A DNA stretch of 64,000 bases from Meloidogyne chitwoodi (taxonomy: Eukaryota; Nematoda; Chromadorea; Rhabditida; Meloidogynidae). Below, in pieces: positions 25,531-37,463 of this stretch. The stretch spans positions 620,001-684,000 of the forward strand of contig JACZZP010000011.1 of NCBI GenBank assembly GCA_015183035.1. The letters run 5' to 3'. Each line of letters opens with the position of its first letter. Positions within the stretch are counted from its first letter, which is position 1. The position numbers and the translations under genes were made by a program. The notes under the pieces are model-generated. The model worked only from the letters and a program-made list of their open reading frames with translations, searched no databases and was not told the origin of the DNA.

Positions 25531-27042
25531 GGGGGGGGGTGTCATTTTAACGACGCCGTTTTAACGATAGGATTTTACCGACAGATTTTCACCGACAGCC
25601 GTTTTAACGATGCCGTTTTACCGACGGCCGTCTTATCGACGCCATTTGACCGACCGAAGAAAAAGTTCCATTTTACCGACAGAATTTTAAATTTATTCAA
25701 AATTTTTACTCCATCAAAAAATTTTATTTTCAATCTTTTTTCAACATTAAGCAAATTAAATAATTTAAATAAATTTATTAAATAAATTCTTTTTAAAAGT
25801 TTAACAAAATAAATAAAATTCCAATGACAAGGGGTTAACCCTACATTCATTGGAAGAGTAACCGGAAAGAGAAACATTAAAATGAATCAAAATTAATCCA
25901 TATGATAGTTCCTTGAAAGAACAGCTGTAACGGCGCCAACAATTGCCTTTTCAAAATCAATTGAGATGGTCCTTGGTAGAAAATTCGGCCAGAGTGCTGT
26001 CAACATGTTGAACATTCTTTCATATAAGCATCGACTTACAAAAGCGAATAACAAAGCGGAAAACCCAGTCTCCCTTTGAAATTCTTAAAATAAATAGAAA
26101 ACCTACAAAAATCTTACTTTGCCAAAATTGCAGTCTCACGTCCAAAAATAATAATAAAATTTTATAATTAAAAATAAATTTAATAATATCACAACCGGTG
26201 CATTTTTCCATCATGATTGAATGGACCAGAGTCAGCTAAAACGAAAATTCTTCTTGATCTTCTGCTCGTTGCTAAATACGAAACGCATGGGGAATGTCAA
26301 GTTCTTCAATTGTGGTAAGATTGCCCGGAGGCACTTGGTCTGCATTTCTTGTCCGTAAAATAATCTAAAAAGCATTTTATACTTTATTTTTTATTGCCAA
26401 CCTTTTTTGTAGCGTTTTTTTGAAGAAATTGCAGCTAGTACTGAACTAGGTTTATTTTGAAGAACAACTGCTCTAATCATTGATGGATTTTCCATAGTTT
26501 CAATTGCCCGTCTTTTTATTGCAGTTGTAGCGCGTTTTGATTCAATTTTGACGACACTTGTGTTGCAACTGTGTTTATTAGAAGATACTTTAATTACTTC
26601 ATTTTGCATGTTAGTCCACACTCGACCTTTACAACGTATGCCGTTTTCATCTCCTGAAGAACTACAACGCCAAAACATTGCTGTGCCATCTTTTTTCATT
26701 TTATCTTCTACATAAAGAAAACCTTCATGCTCCACTGTTGCATTTCCACGAATAGTTTCAATATCCTGTGCCATTTAAATTTAAATAAATCCTAAAAATA
26801 AATCAAATATATAATATAAATAAAAAATAATTGAAAAAAGAAATTAAAACAATTTTTTAAATTCGAAAAGATAAAATTATAAATTTAAAATTCTGTCGGT
26901 AAAATGGAACTTTTTCTTCGGTCGGTCAAATGGCGTCGATAAGACGGCCGTCGGTAAAACGGCATCGTTAAAACGGCTGTCGGTGAAAATCTGTCGGTAA
27001 AATCCTATCGTTAAAACGGCGTCGTTAAAATGACTCGCTCCC
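25531..27042 (-). mobile_element. Deletion-derived FLYWCH/MULE-type DNA transposon
   Basis: About 155-bp terminal inverted repeats (25531-25692 and 26880-27042) are nearly perfect and are made of CGACGCC/TTTTACCGACAG words. Flanking duplications ATGAAAAC lie at 25523-25530 and 27043-27050. Inside, on the minus strand, are a FLYWCH zinc-finger reading frame (26391-26774) and shreds of a Mutator-like transposase. Those shreds are GNLTTIEELDIPHAF (near 26270-26330) and a catalytic-type block, RTISIDFEKAIVGAVTA (near 25925-25985). Stops and missing sequence between the blocks show that the transposase is dead. Confidence 0.8.
26391..26774 (-). CDS. FLYWCH zinc-finger protein (N-terminal part of MULE transposase)
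   Basis: 127 codons from ATG (MAQDIETIRGNATVEHEGFL). It matches the FLYWCH pattern: Y in GFLYVEDK, FWRC, C..C-type GIRCKGRVWT and the closing H-x-C (NKHSCN). FLYWCH domains bind DNA and are often fused to Mutator-like transposases; here the transposase follows only as broken pieces downstream on the same strand. Residues about 85-127 are basic (KRATTAIKRRA, SSKKRYKKGWQ). It may still be translated as a short DNA-binding protein. Confidence 0.7.
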   Translation of the reverse strand: MAQDIETIRGNATVEHEGFLYVEDKMKKDGTAMFWRCSSSGDENGIRCKGRVWTNMQNEVIKVSSNKHSCNTSVVKIESKRATTAIKRRAIETMENPSMIRAVVLQNKPSSVLAAISSKKRYKKGWQ

Positions 27043-27676
27043 ATGAAAACAATAAAAAGAAAAGAGAAAATAAAAAAATATAACATATTAAATAGGTATA
27101 TTTAATAACTCTAACATTAAAAAGGTGTTTACGTTAATATTAAAAAGATGTTTACTTTTAATTCTAAAAAAGTTATTTCAAAATAAAGCATTATGTACAT
27201 AGTATATATTTTTTATAAAAATAAAATTAAATGTTTTTCATTTTTTATTATAAAAAAAATTTTGCTAATTTGATATTTGATTTTTATTTCTTATTATAAA
27301 TTAATTTTTGTTAAGTTGATAAACTTTTTTTAAAATTTATTTTTAAATTTAAGTTTTTTTTAATTTTTAATATTAATTTTTAAATTAAAATATAATTTTT
27401 TTTTGTTTTATTTTACGTTTGAAACATTTATTTGTTTAAGAAAAATTAAAATTTTTTTGTTTTAAAAAAATATTATATTTGTTTTTAATTTTGTTAAAAT
27501 TTTTTTAAGTATTTTAATTTTAAAATATTTATTTTTTAAATTTATTTTTTATATAAAGTTTATTATAATTTTTATTTTAATTTTATTACATTTTTATATA
27601 AAATTTTTTAAATATTTTTAAAAAAAATTTATTTATTATTAATTAGATTAAAAAAATTCATATACATACTATATAC

Positions 27677-27991
27677 CAGGGATGGGCAGCTTTCGTATTT
27701 CGTCTTTCGTATTTCGTATTATTTCGTATTTTTAGACCAATTTTATTTCGTATTTCGTCTTTCGTTTTTTTGGACGAAATACGAAATTTTTGAAATTAAG
27801 AATTTTTTAAAATTTTGAAATAAAAAAATTTTTTTGGGGTAATTTCTTATTTCGAAATTTCTTTACTTTCGTAATTTCGTATTATTTCGAGTTTTTGAGC
27901 AATTTTTATTTCGTCTTTCTTTTTTTATTTTGGTTTCGTATCTTTCGTATTTCGTCTTTCGTATTTTATTTTCAGATTTTGCCCATCCCTG
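27677..27991. mobile_element. hAT-like MITE, 315 bp
   Basis: Ends CAGGGATGGGCA and TGCCCATCCCTG are inverted repeats of the hAT type. Flanking 8-mers CTATATAC and ATATATAC differ at one base, which fits an aged 8-bp duplication. The interior is filled with TTTCGTATTTCGTC-type words in both directions. Confidence 0.75.
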
Positions 27992-28139
27992 ATATATACA
28001 CATTTTTAATATTTTAGATAAAAAAAAAATTTATTTATTTTTAAAAATCGAAAAAAATTATCTTCAAAAACTTCGAACAACATCAATTAATTTTTCAATA
28101 AAACAAGAAAGTTTAAAAATTTAAAAAAAAAAGTCAAAA

Positions 28140-28613
28140 AGAAAGAAGGGTTCAAAGCTCCCTTAAAAAGCGGAAGAATGTTTTAAAAATAAATTTAGAA
28201 GAAGTTACAGAAAATTTTTTTAACGAAAATAATTCAAATATTTTAAAAAAACGTAGAAATAATAAAAAAGATAATTTTTATAAAATTATTAAAAAAAGTA
28301 ATGAAATAGAAAAAAGTAATTTAAAAGAAATTAATATTAATTTAGATAAAAATAAAAAAAAATGTTAATTGAAAGTGAATTTAATGTTTTAAATATAATT
28401 ATTTATAAACTTGGGGAATTAAATGAAAAATTTGAAAATTGTCCAGCTATACACTTTCCAGAAGAAAAAAATAAAAGTAAAAATATATTTTATAATTGTT
28501 GTAAAAATGGTCAATTAAAAAATTTGGAAAATATGATTCAAGATTACTCATTAGATTTAAGGATTTTATTTCAACCTTTAAATAAATATATTAAAATTAA
28601 TTTAAAATTTTAA
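28140..28613 (+). pseudogene. Degraded Helitron Rep/helicase fragment
   Basis: The reading frame at 28362-28613 contains CPAIHFPEEKNK, then FYNCCKNGQLKNLE. This resembles the conserved segment at the start of Helitron Rep proteins (Cys, 'F..E', then CC-x-x-G). The upstream stretch from 28140 reads Lys/Asn-rich in another frame. No HUH motif or helicase follows, so this is only a scrap. Confidence 0.45.
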
Positions 28614-28989
28614 AAATAAATTTATTTTAAAAATTATTGATTTATTACTTTATTACTTTTTTAAATAATTTAATGACATACCTAATTTTTAAAAAGTAAT
28701 TTATTAATATTTTTAATTAACTATCGAAGAAATAATTAAAATATAATTATTTTATAAATAACTAATCCTTTAATTATTATTTTGCAATATTTTTTTTCTA
28801 AATTTAATATTTTAAATTAAATTATTTTTTTTTCTTTATTAAAAAAATGACGTAATTTTATCAAAAAATAATTTTTTTTTCTAAATTATTTTTAAAAAAC
28901 AAATATTTTTTTAAAAAATAACCCCATGAATCTTTAATTTATTTTTTTTTCAGCAATTCTTCTAGAATAATTTTAAAAAAAATTTTTCA

Positions 28990-31620
28990 GAAAAAAAAAT
29001 AAAAAAGAACATGAGAACGGCAATTGACTTTGCACGGGTTAAAATTTAAATACAATTAAAAAATAAAAATAAATGATCGACCACCATTAAAAAGCTCTGC
29101 GATATGTTTTAAATAAATGAAAAAATTTGAAACTTTAAAAAAATGTTTTAAAAATGAAGCAAAAAATGCTCTAAAAAATGAAGCTAAAATGTATTAAAGA
29201 AAATGAAAAAATGATATAATGTAAATAAAATAAAAAATGCTTAGAAAAAAATGAAGCAAAATAAGTTTTGAAGAATTGAAACAAAAAATGTTTAAACAAA
29301 TTAATCAAAAAAGAATTTAAAAAGAATTAAAAAAATTTGTAAAAGAATTGAAGCAAATAAATGATTAAAACAGAACTAAACAAAAAATGAAGAAAAAAAT
29401 ATTTTAAAGAAATGAAGAAAAAAATTTTAACAAATTAATCAAAAAATTTTCAAAAAATTTAAAAAAATTTCAAAAAGATTGAAATTAAAATTGTTTAATA
29501 TAAAATGAAGCAAAATTATTTAAAAAATTGAAATATCAAAAAAATTTTTCCAAAAAATGCTTCAAAATGTTTTAAAAAAAAATGATGAAGCAAAAAAAAA
29601 TAATTCAAAAGATAAAAAAACTTAAAAGAAAATGAAGCAAAAAAAACAAAAAAGAATTTAAAAAAAAGAAAAATGCTTGAAACGAATTAAAAAAAATAAA
29701 GTTTCAAAAAATTAATAAACAAAAAAATGAATCAAAAAAAAAAAGTTCAAAAAAATGAAGCAAAAAAAAACTTCAAAAAGAGTGAAACAAAAATATTCTT
29801 CAAAAAAAAAAGTAAATACTCAAAAAATGATTAAAAAAATGCTTCAAACAAAAGAAGAAAAAATGAAGTAAAAAAATATGAAAATATCTAACGATTTAAT
29901 TAAAATGTTTCAAAGTGAATCGAAGAAAATTTAAAAAAAAATGAAGAATGAAAATTGTTTCAAAAATGATGTAATTAAAAATGACAAAAAAATGGAGAAA
30001 ATGAATAAAAATGTTAATCAAAGAAAATTTTAAAAATAAAGAAAATATAATTCTTAAAAGAAAAGTGAAGCAAGAAGCATTGAAAATGATTAAACATATA
30101 ATTTAAAAATTAAAAATGGTTCAAAAGTGTAGTTAAAGCACTGAAAAGTTATAATATTAAATTTAAGCAATACAAACTATTGTTCAGATGCTGTAGCACA
30201 GAAATGTTAAAAAGAAGGTGAAGTGTTGAAAATGCTTTAAAATAATGAAGCATTAAAAAATTTAAAAAAATATTGAAAAATGATTAAACATATAATTGAA
30301 GCACTAAAAATTCGTCTTAAAATAACGAAGTAAAGAAAATATTAAAAAATGAAAATGCTTTAAAAATTAAATTTTTAAATATTTAAAAAACTGAAGTATT
30401 GAATTTAATTTAATTATAAACTCCAATTAAAGCATTAATAAAAAAATTAAAATTATTTAAAAAATAACAATCATTTTGAGTTTACCTTTTACATTATAAA
30501 AAAATATTGAAAATGATAAAAAAAATTTTGTTAATTATAATTGAAAAATTTTTATGTAAAATAAGTTTTTCGATACTTAAAAATAGGGTTTAGAAGTCGG
30601 GAAGCGACTCCTAACTTTAATTCAAATAATTTTAATAATTATTTCAAAATTAGTGAAATAACATTTTTTTAATTTTTAAGTTTAGTATTAAATTTTTCTT
30701 TAAAAACATTTTTATGATTTAATAAATAAATTAAGCTTTTAAAAATTTTAATTTTTCAGTTTTTAATTTTTAATTTAATTTGAATGTTTAATTTTTTAAT
30801 TGAAAATTTTAATATTTATTTTTAATATAAGTTATTGAAAAATGCTTAAATAAAAAAACTTCAAAAAATAAAGAAAAAAAATGATTAAAATGAAGAAAAA
30901 AATAATTCAAAATAGTACAAAATAGAAAAAAAGCATGTTTAATTATTTATGTAATACCTATGATTTAAAAGAAGAGTAAAACAAGGAGATAGTTTTAGAA
31001 AAATAAAGCAAAAAATATTGAAAATGATTCAACAATTAATTTAAATATTAAAAAATGCTTTAATAAATAATTTAGGAATTAAAAATGATTAAAAAAGAAA
31101 ATGAAGTAATGATAAATGTTTTTAAATTAGAAATTGAAAGTTCTTCGTAAAATGACGAAATAGTTTATAAATTAAACATTGTAGAATCTTCGACAAGATT
31201 AAATATTGAAAAAGTTTTTAGAAGAAATTAAGGCATTATACATTCTTCAACAAGTAAATTAATCATTGAAAATATTTCAAAAAGTATTTGAAGAACTTAA
31301 AATATTTACAAAAATGAAGAATAAAAATGCTTCAAAAACGAATTGAAGCACTGAAAAACTTATTATGATGAAGCAAAGAAAAAGATCAGAAAGATAAAAA
31401 ATTAAAAATGTTTCAAAAAGAAAATGAAGCATTGAAAATTCTTTGAAAAGATGTTGGAATAATAAAAAAGCTTCAGAAAAGAAATAGAAGTATTGAAAAT
31501 TCTTTGTCAAAATGTCAAAGGACTGAAAATGTTAAAGACAATGAAGAATTGAAAATTCTTCAAAAAAATAAGCTTTAAAAAGTTTTAAAGTTTTGAAATA
31601 CTAAAAATGTTTTAGTTATT
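28990..31620. repeat. A-rich degenerate simple-sequence tract
   Basis: About 2.6 kb of plus-strand A-rich sequence composed of variable AAAATGAAGCAAAAAA, TTGAAAATG and CTTCAAAAA words. The basic word is roughly 15-40 bp, too diverged to give a fixed unit. Coding potential is absent despite scattered open stretches. Two related hairpin loci, about 1.2 kb apart (30587-30614 and 31804-31832), suggest that larger segments were duplicated. Confidence 0.6.
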
Positions 31621-31803
31621 AATTTCAATTTAAATATTAATTAACAAAATAATATAATTTTCTTTAAAAAAAAATCATTTTTATAATATTAATTTTACCT
31701 TTAATTTAAAAAATAAATATTAAAAATACTAAAATTTTAATTTTTTTTTAATTATATTTAAAAATATTTTTTATGTATAAGTTTTTTAAAACTTAAAAAG
31801 AGT

Positions 31804-31832
31804 GTTTAGGAGCCGCGAAGCGGCTCCTAAAC
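31804..31832. repeat. Perfect 13-bp hairpin with GCGAAGC tip
   Basis: Arms of 13 bp (GTTTAGGAGCCGC and its complement) close a GAA loop, giving the tip GCGAAGC, known as an exceptionally stable DNA mini-hairpin. A decayed relative with GGGAAGCGACTCCTAA lies at 30587-30614. Function is unknown. Confidence 0.6.
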
Positions 31833-32090
31833 GCTCGTTATTTATTAATATATTTCTTCGCAAATTATTTTTTTATGACCAAGAAACTGACAAATTTTTT
31901 CTTACATTTTTATAAAAATAAGTGAACGGTTAACGAAAAAATTGTATGAATTTGTGTGAAGATAAAATGAAAATTAATTATTCTTAAATAAATTATTTCT
32001 TATTTATTTATTAATCACAACAAATTACAAATGATATAAATATTCAATTATAAAGGAGAAAAAATTATATTTTATTCTCTTTTCATCTGT

Positions 32091-33906
32091 TCAATTATAT
32101 TTTTTGCAAAAAATAACAGAGCTAACTTTAATTGCTCTAGAAATTTCAATTTGGCTAACTTGATCTAAATCAAGAAGACCCCAGAAAGAGACAAACTTTT
32201 TGTAGTTGACTTTTACCTAAAATTAAAATATTCATAAAATAAATATATCTTCTCCATAGGTAAAGGAGAAATATATTTGATTAACATAGGTATATATAAA
32301 TGTGCTTGAGGACACATTTTATTATTTAATTATATGTTGGTATCTTACATTTGTGTCAGGACTATGTTCTCTAAAAATTTCCAAAATAAATGGCTTGCCA
32401 ATTTCAAATGGAAATCCTCCATAACGTTCTTCTCTTCCCCATCCTTTTTCTTTTGTCCATGTATTTCGAACAACCTTTTTATATTTTAAATATATTTTTA
32501 TTAATTATTTAATGTAATTCCTTACTTCTTTTGAATCAAAACGTGGACTGAAACTAAATGCAATAGTAGCATTATTTCCCATAACACCACTATTACCCAT
32601 ATTAATGACAAAATCTTTTGGTTCAGCAAGAGGTGTTCCAATAATTGTAATCTTCTTTTCTGGTTTAAAACCAAATCCAAAACCAATTTTCTCAAAATCG
32701 TAATTTACTGGTACATTCTTAATAAAATATTAAATTAAAATGAAAATACTTATTTTTTGTCTATTGATAAATTAGAAAAAAATATTTGTTATTGCTAATT
32801 TGACTAAAAATCATATATGCAGAAGAACATTTTTAATTAAAATTATAAATATTTTTAATGTTTTATTTTACCACATCTGTAAGAATAATTGGCTCTTCAC
32901 ATGCTGGAGGAGGTGGTGGAGGAGGGTTGCCGCATAATTTTATAGAAATTAAATTAATTGCACCAGTAATTTGTAATTGACTTATTTTACCCAAAGAATT
33001 ACGATTAGTAAAATTATAAGATACAAAAAATTTATCGTTGAAATAGGTCTATAATTAATTAAAAATTTAAGGTTTTTAAATATTCAAAATTTTATAATAA
33101 ATTTTATTTTTAACATTTTCATAAGTAAATTTAATTAAAATAATTTACTAAAAATTCTTTCATTTAAAATACTTTATTTAAATCTAAGTTTAAATATTTT
33201 AAAAATTCTTTCTAAGAGATTAATTAAAATTTTTACATCTATTCCAGCGGATCGCCTAACTGAAAAATGTCTAAATTCCAAAACAAATTGCTGGCCAACT
33301 ATAAAAGGAAAATTACCAGAACGTTCTTCTTTTCCCCATCCTTTTTCTTTTGTCCAACTGTTTAAAACAACCTTTAAATAAAATTTTTTTTAGATTTTAT
33401 TTAAATATTTGAGATGACATTTATTAAAGCTATTTTTGAATATATTTATATTATTTTATTATTTATTTAATTACTTACAACATCATCATCATATTCATAA
33501 TCAAAACGTGGAGTGAAATGAAAAGGAACATCAGCAGTTTTAAATAATTCTCCATCTTCTGCCAAGTTAATGGCAAATGAGTCTGTCTGGTTCGTTGGTA
33601 TTCCAGTAATTATTATTTTTTTGTAAAATCCTGTCAATCCTTTTCCAAATCCTTGTTTCTCAAAATCAATTATTTGTGGTACTACCTTAATTTTTTAAAT
33701 AAATTATAAAAGATTCACACAATTTTTTTTTATTTTAATTTAAAAAATTATTTAACCTGATTCAATACAGCAATTGGATAATCACAAGTTAGCTGTGATT
33801 CGGTTGTAATACTAACCCAGTTAATTAACAAAATTAGTGTTATCAACTAAATTTATTTTTAAAAATTAAAGTATTATTTTAAATTTAATATATTTATTAC
33901 CTTCAT
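32091..33906 (-). CDS. Galectin D: secreted two-CRD galectin
   Basis: Eight-exon galectin with ATG at 33906 and stop TGA at 32093-32091. The signal exon is near 33757-33848. CRD1 carries FHFTPRF (the Asn of H-x-N-P-R is Thr) but keeps W-x-x-E-x-R (WGKEER). CRD2 carries FSFSPRF, lacking both His and Asn. CRD1 has an acidic insert after the motif (DYEYDDD), like galectins A and H. Both carbohydrate sites are therefore modified; it is a candidate for altered specificity. Confidence 0.82.
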
Positions 33907-34266
33907 TATTATTTAAATAAAATAATTTTTAAATAATTATTAATAATAATTGTTATTTAAATTTGTTCTCATTTTATATTTACATGTTTCTTTATTAAAA
34001 ATTTGTTTACATCTTTTAGAATAAACATTAGATATTTTTTATTTAAAAAATATTAGTAATATTAACACTTTATTTTTTGTTTCCACATTTATTTTTGAAC
34101 AATAAAAAAACAGTTAACACTTTTTAAAATTAGTAATAATGTAAACACTCAGCTCTACAATTTCTTAGTTTTTTCTGGTGTTTCTATGCTTATATAAGAG
34201 TAAATAGAAGATACAATTTTTAAAAAATTAGTGATTAGAAGATGTCATTTTTAGGGGTAAAAATTC

Positions 34267-34871
34267 GGCCCTATTATACAATATTCGTCCAATCGACTTT
34301 TATGCGTCCAATCGACTTTTATACGTCCAATCAAAGTTTATACGTCCAAACGAATTTTTATGCGTCCAATCAAATTTTATACGTCCAATCAACAAATTCG
34401 AAAATATAAAAATAGTCTTATTTATTATAAAGCCTTGCTCAAGGACTAATAGAGCTTTATTAAAAAATATTAATAGTTTAAAAGGCACACAGGGAATTTA
34501 GGCTACCTGGGGAGCCCTTAAGACTAGCATCGGGCACCTTCATGGCACTAATAAAGATATGTTACCTTCATCTTTTCAATATATGTTTCGGCGTTTTCAT
34601 AATAACAAAAAAATCTTTCAACATATATTGGAAGAGATGCGAATCCAATTCCCTGTTTAATTTGTTAAAACATTTAAAATTAATTTTAATTAAATTATAT
34701 AAAAATTTGATTGGACGTATAAAAATTTGATTGGACGTATAATATTTGATTGGACGCATAGAAATTCGTTTGGACGTATAATCTTTTATTGGACGTATAA
34801 ACTTTGATTGGACGTATAAAAGTCGATTGGACGCATAAAAGTCGATTGGACGTATATTGTGTAATAGAGCC
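34267..34871. mobile_element. DNA transposon/MITE built of 'CGTCCAATC' repeats, 8-bp TSD
   Basis: The ends start GGCCCTATTATACAATATTC and close with the near-complement (AATAGAGCC), flanked by exact AAAAATTC duplications (34259-34266 and 34872-34879). Each arm is an array of GCGTCCAATCGACTTTTAT-like units about 20 bp long (about six left, nine right), in inverted orientation. The centre (about 34400-34670) is unique. Confidence 0.8.
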
Positions 34872-35025
34872 AAAAATTCATAATTAAAAGAAGATACAAT
34901 TTTTATAAAATTAACAAATATTATTATTAAACACCACAAATAATAAGATAAATGTATTTAATTAAATTGATGAAAAAGTTATATTTTATCAACATAAATA
35001 TTTTTATTTTGTTCTTTTATCTTCT

Positions 35026-36808
35026 TCAATTAAATCTTTTGCAAAAAATAACAGAGCTAACTTTAATTGCTCTAGAAATTTCAATTTGAGTGACATTACT
35101 TAAATCAAAATCTGAGAAGATGGAAACTAACTTGTAATTGACATCTACCTAAATTAAAAAATATTTAGAAGGGAAAAACAATTTCCATAGGTGACAGGAA
35201 AAGTTTATAAATTTAATTAAATTGTATGTATTGTGTCTAGGGAGAAATAAACTGTATTTTATTACTAAATCTTACATTTATTATATTATTATTTTTTGCA
35301 TAAATTTCCAAAACAAATGACTGATTAACTGCAAATGGAAAAAACCGATGATGTTCAGTTCCCCATCCTTTTTCTTTTGTCCAAGTGTTTATAACAACCT
35401 TTAAATTTTAAATAAATTTTATTAATTAATTATTTAATATAATTACTTACAATTTTTTCATCAAAACGTGGATTGAAACTAAATACAATAGTAGCATTCT
35501 TTTCCATAACACCACTCTCGCCTAGATTTATGACAAAATCTCTTGGTTCAGCAAGAAGTGTTCCAATAATTGTAATCTTCTTTTTTGGTAGAAAACCAAT
35601 TCCAAATTTAATTTTTTCAAAATCGTAATTTACTGGTATGTCCTAAATAAAATGTTAAATTTTCTAATTTTTGTTCAAATAAAATAATAAAATATTACTA
35701 AAAATCATATTTTCATATTTTTAGAAAAATTTACTAGAAATAACATAAATTTGATTTTAATTAAATGAGAAATTTTTAATGTTTTATCTTACCACATTTG
35801 GAAAAATAATTGGCTGTTCGCATGTTGGGAGAGGTTTAGGACTGCCACATAAAGTTATAGAAATTAATTGAATTGCACCAGTAATTTCAATTTGAGATAT
35901 ACTCTTCAAAGAATAACGATCAGGAGAAGGATAAGATACAAAATATTTATCGTTGACAAATAACTATAATAATTAAAATTAAATATTTTAATCATTAAAA
36001 ATTAGATATTTTTTTAACATTTCCATGAATGAATTTAAATAAAATAATTTATCAAAAATTAATTATTTTGAAAATAATATTTTAATCTAATTAAGTTTAA
36101 TTAATTATATTAATAAATATTTCCCTAAGATTAATTTAAAATTTTACAGATACTCCAGGGGGTCTCCTAGGTGAAATAGGCATAATTTCCAAAAGAAATT
36201 GCTTTCCAATTTCAAATGGAAAACCTCCAGAAGTTTGTTCAGTTCCCCATCCATTTGGTTTTATCCAACTGTTTCGAACAACCTTTGAAATAAAAATATT
36301 AAATTTTATTTAAATATTTTTATTGACATTTATTTAACATTAAAATATTTTTTAATTTATATTAGAATTAATATTGTATATTTATTTAATTACTTACAAC
36401 ATTTTCATCAAAACGTGGATTGAAATGAAAAGGAACATTAGCAGTTTTAAATAATTCTCCACCCTCTGCCAAGTTAATGGCAAATGAATCTGTTTGGTTA
36501 GTAGGCGTTCCAATAATTGTTATTTTTTTGTTATATCCTGTAAATCCTGTTCCAAATCCGATCTTCACAAGATCAATTAGTTGTGGTACTGCCTTAATTA
36601 TTTTAATTAATTATAAAAGATTTAAACAATTTTTTAATAATAATTTAAATTTAATTAAGGCTTTAACCTTATCCAATATAACAATTGGATTAAGACAAGG
36701 TTTTTGTGCTTCTGTAGTACTCAACCATTTAATTAACAATATGAATGCTATAAACTAAATTTATTTTTAAAATAAAATGCTATGTATTTAATACTATTAT
36801 ACCTTCAT
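35026..36808 (-). CDS. Galectin E: secreted two-CRD galectin
   Basis: ATG AAG at 36808, stop TGA at 35028-35026, same eight-exon plan. CRD1 has HFNPRF with W-x-x-E but Thr in place of the last Arg (WGTEQT). CRD2 has FSFNPRF (His lost). A signal peptide is encoded by the exon near 36669-36757. It lies between galectins D and F on the same strand. Confidence 0.82.
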
Positions 36809-37463
36809 TTTTATTTAAATAAAATAATTTTTAAATAATTATTAATAATTTTTAATTAAATTTATTCTCTTTTATAAGCATATTATTCATTTATTTAAAA
36901 ACTTGTTTACATCATTTAAATTTAATCATTTGATAATTTTTTATTTAAAAATATTTTAGTAAGACCTAAGATATTTTTTGTTTCCACATTTATAAACAAT
37001 TAAAAAACAGTTAACATTTTTTAAATTTTATTATAATGTACACAACTCACTCTCGATAAAATTACTTATTTTCTACCGTCATATTTATGCTTAAATATTA
37101 ATCTTATCGATCTGCTTCAAAACTGTTCAACCAATCATTTATTTATCTATCTATTGAAATCAAATTTAAAATTTTAATTAATATAAAAAGCTATCACCTG
37201 CGACTAAATGGGACAATCATTTTTTTGTAAAAGAATGATTCTCAAATTGATTAATTGTTCCACGTTTGTTTAAAAATTAGAATGACTAAAAAAGAAAGGA
37301 AAGTAATAAGAAAATAAATTAGTATTCTTTTTTCAATTTTTGTTATTTTATATAATTATTTATTAAACACCACAAAATACAAGATAAATAGGTATATTCA
37401 ATTATAAAGGTGAAATTATATTAACATAAATAAATATTTTTATTTTATTCTCTTTTATTCTTT

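Noticed and set aside
31277..31510. Phe/Leu-rich minus frame in the A-rich tract
   Set aside because: A direct translation of GAAGCA/AAAATG simple sequence; no start context or domain.
28990..31620. Possible CRISPR-like or regular satellite array
   Set aside because: No constant repeat length or spacer pattern; words are degenerate and the genome is eukaryotic.
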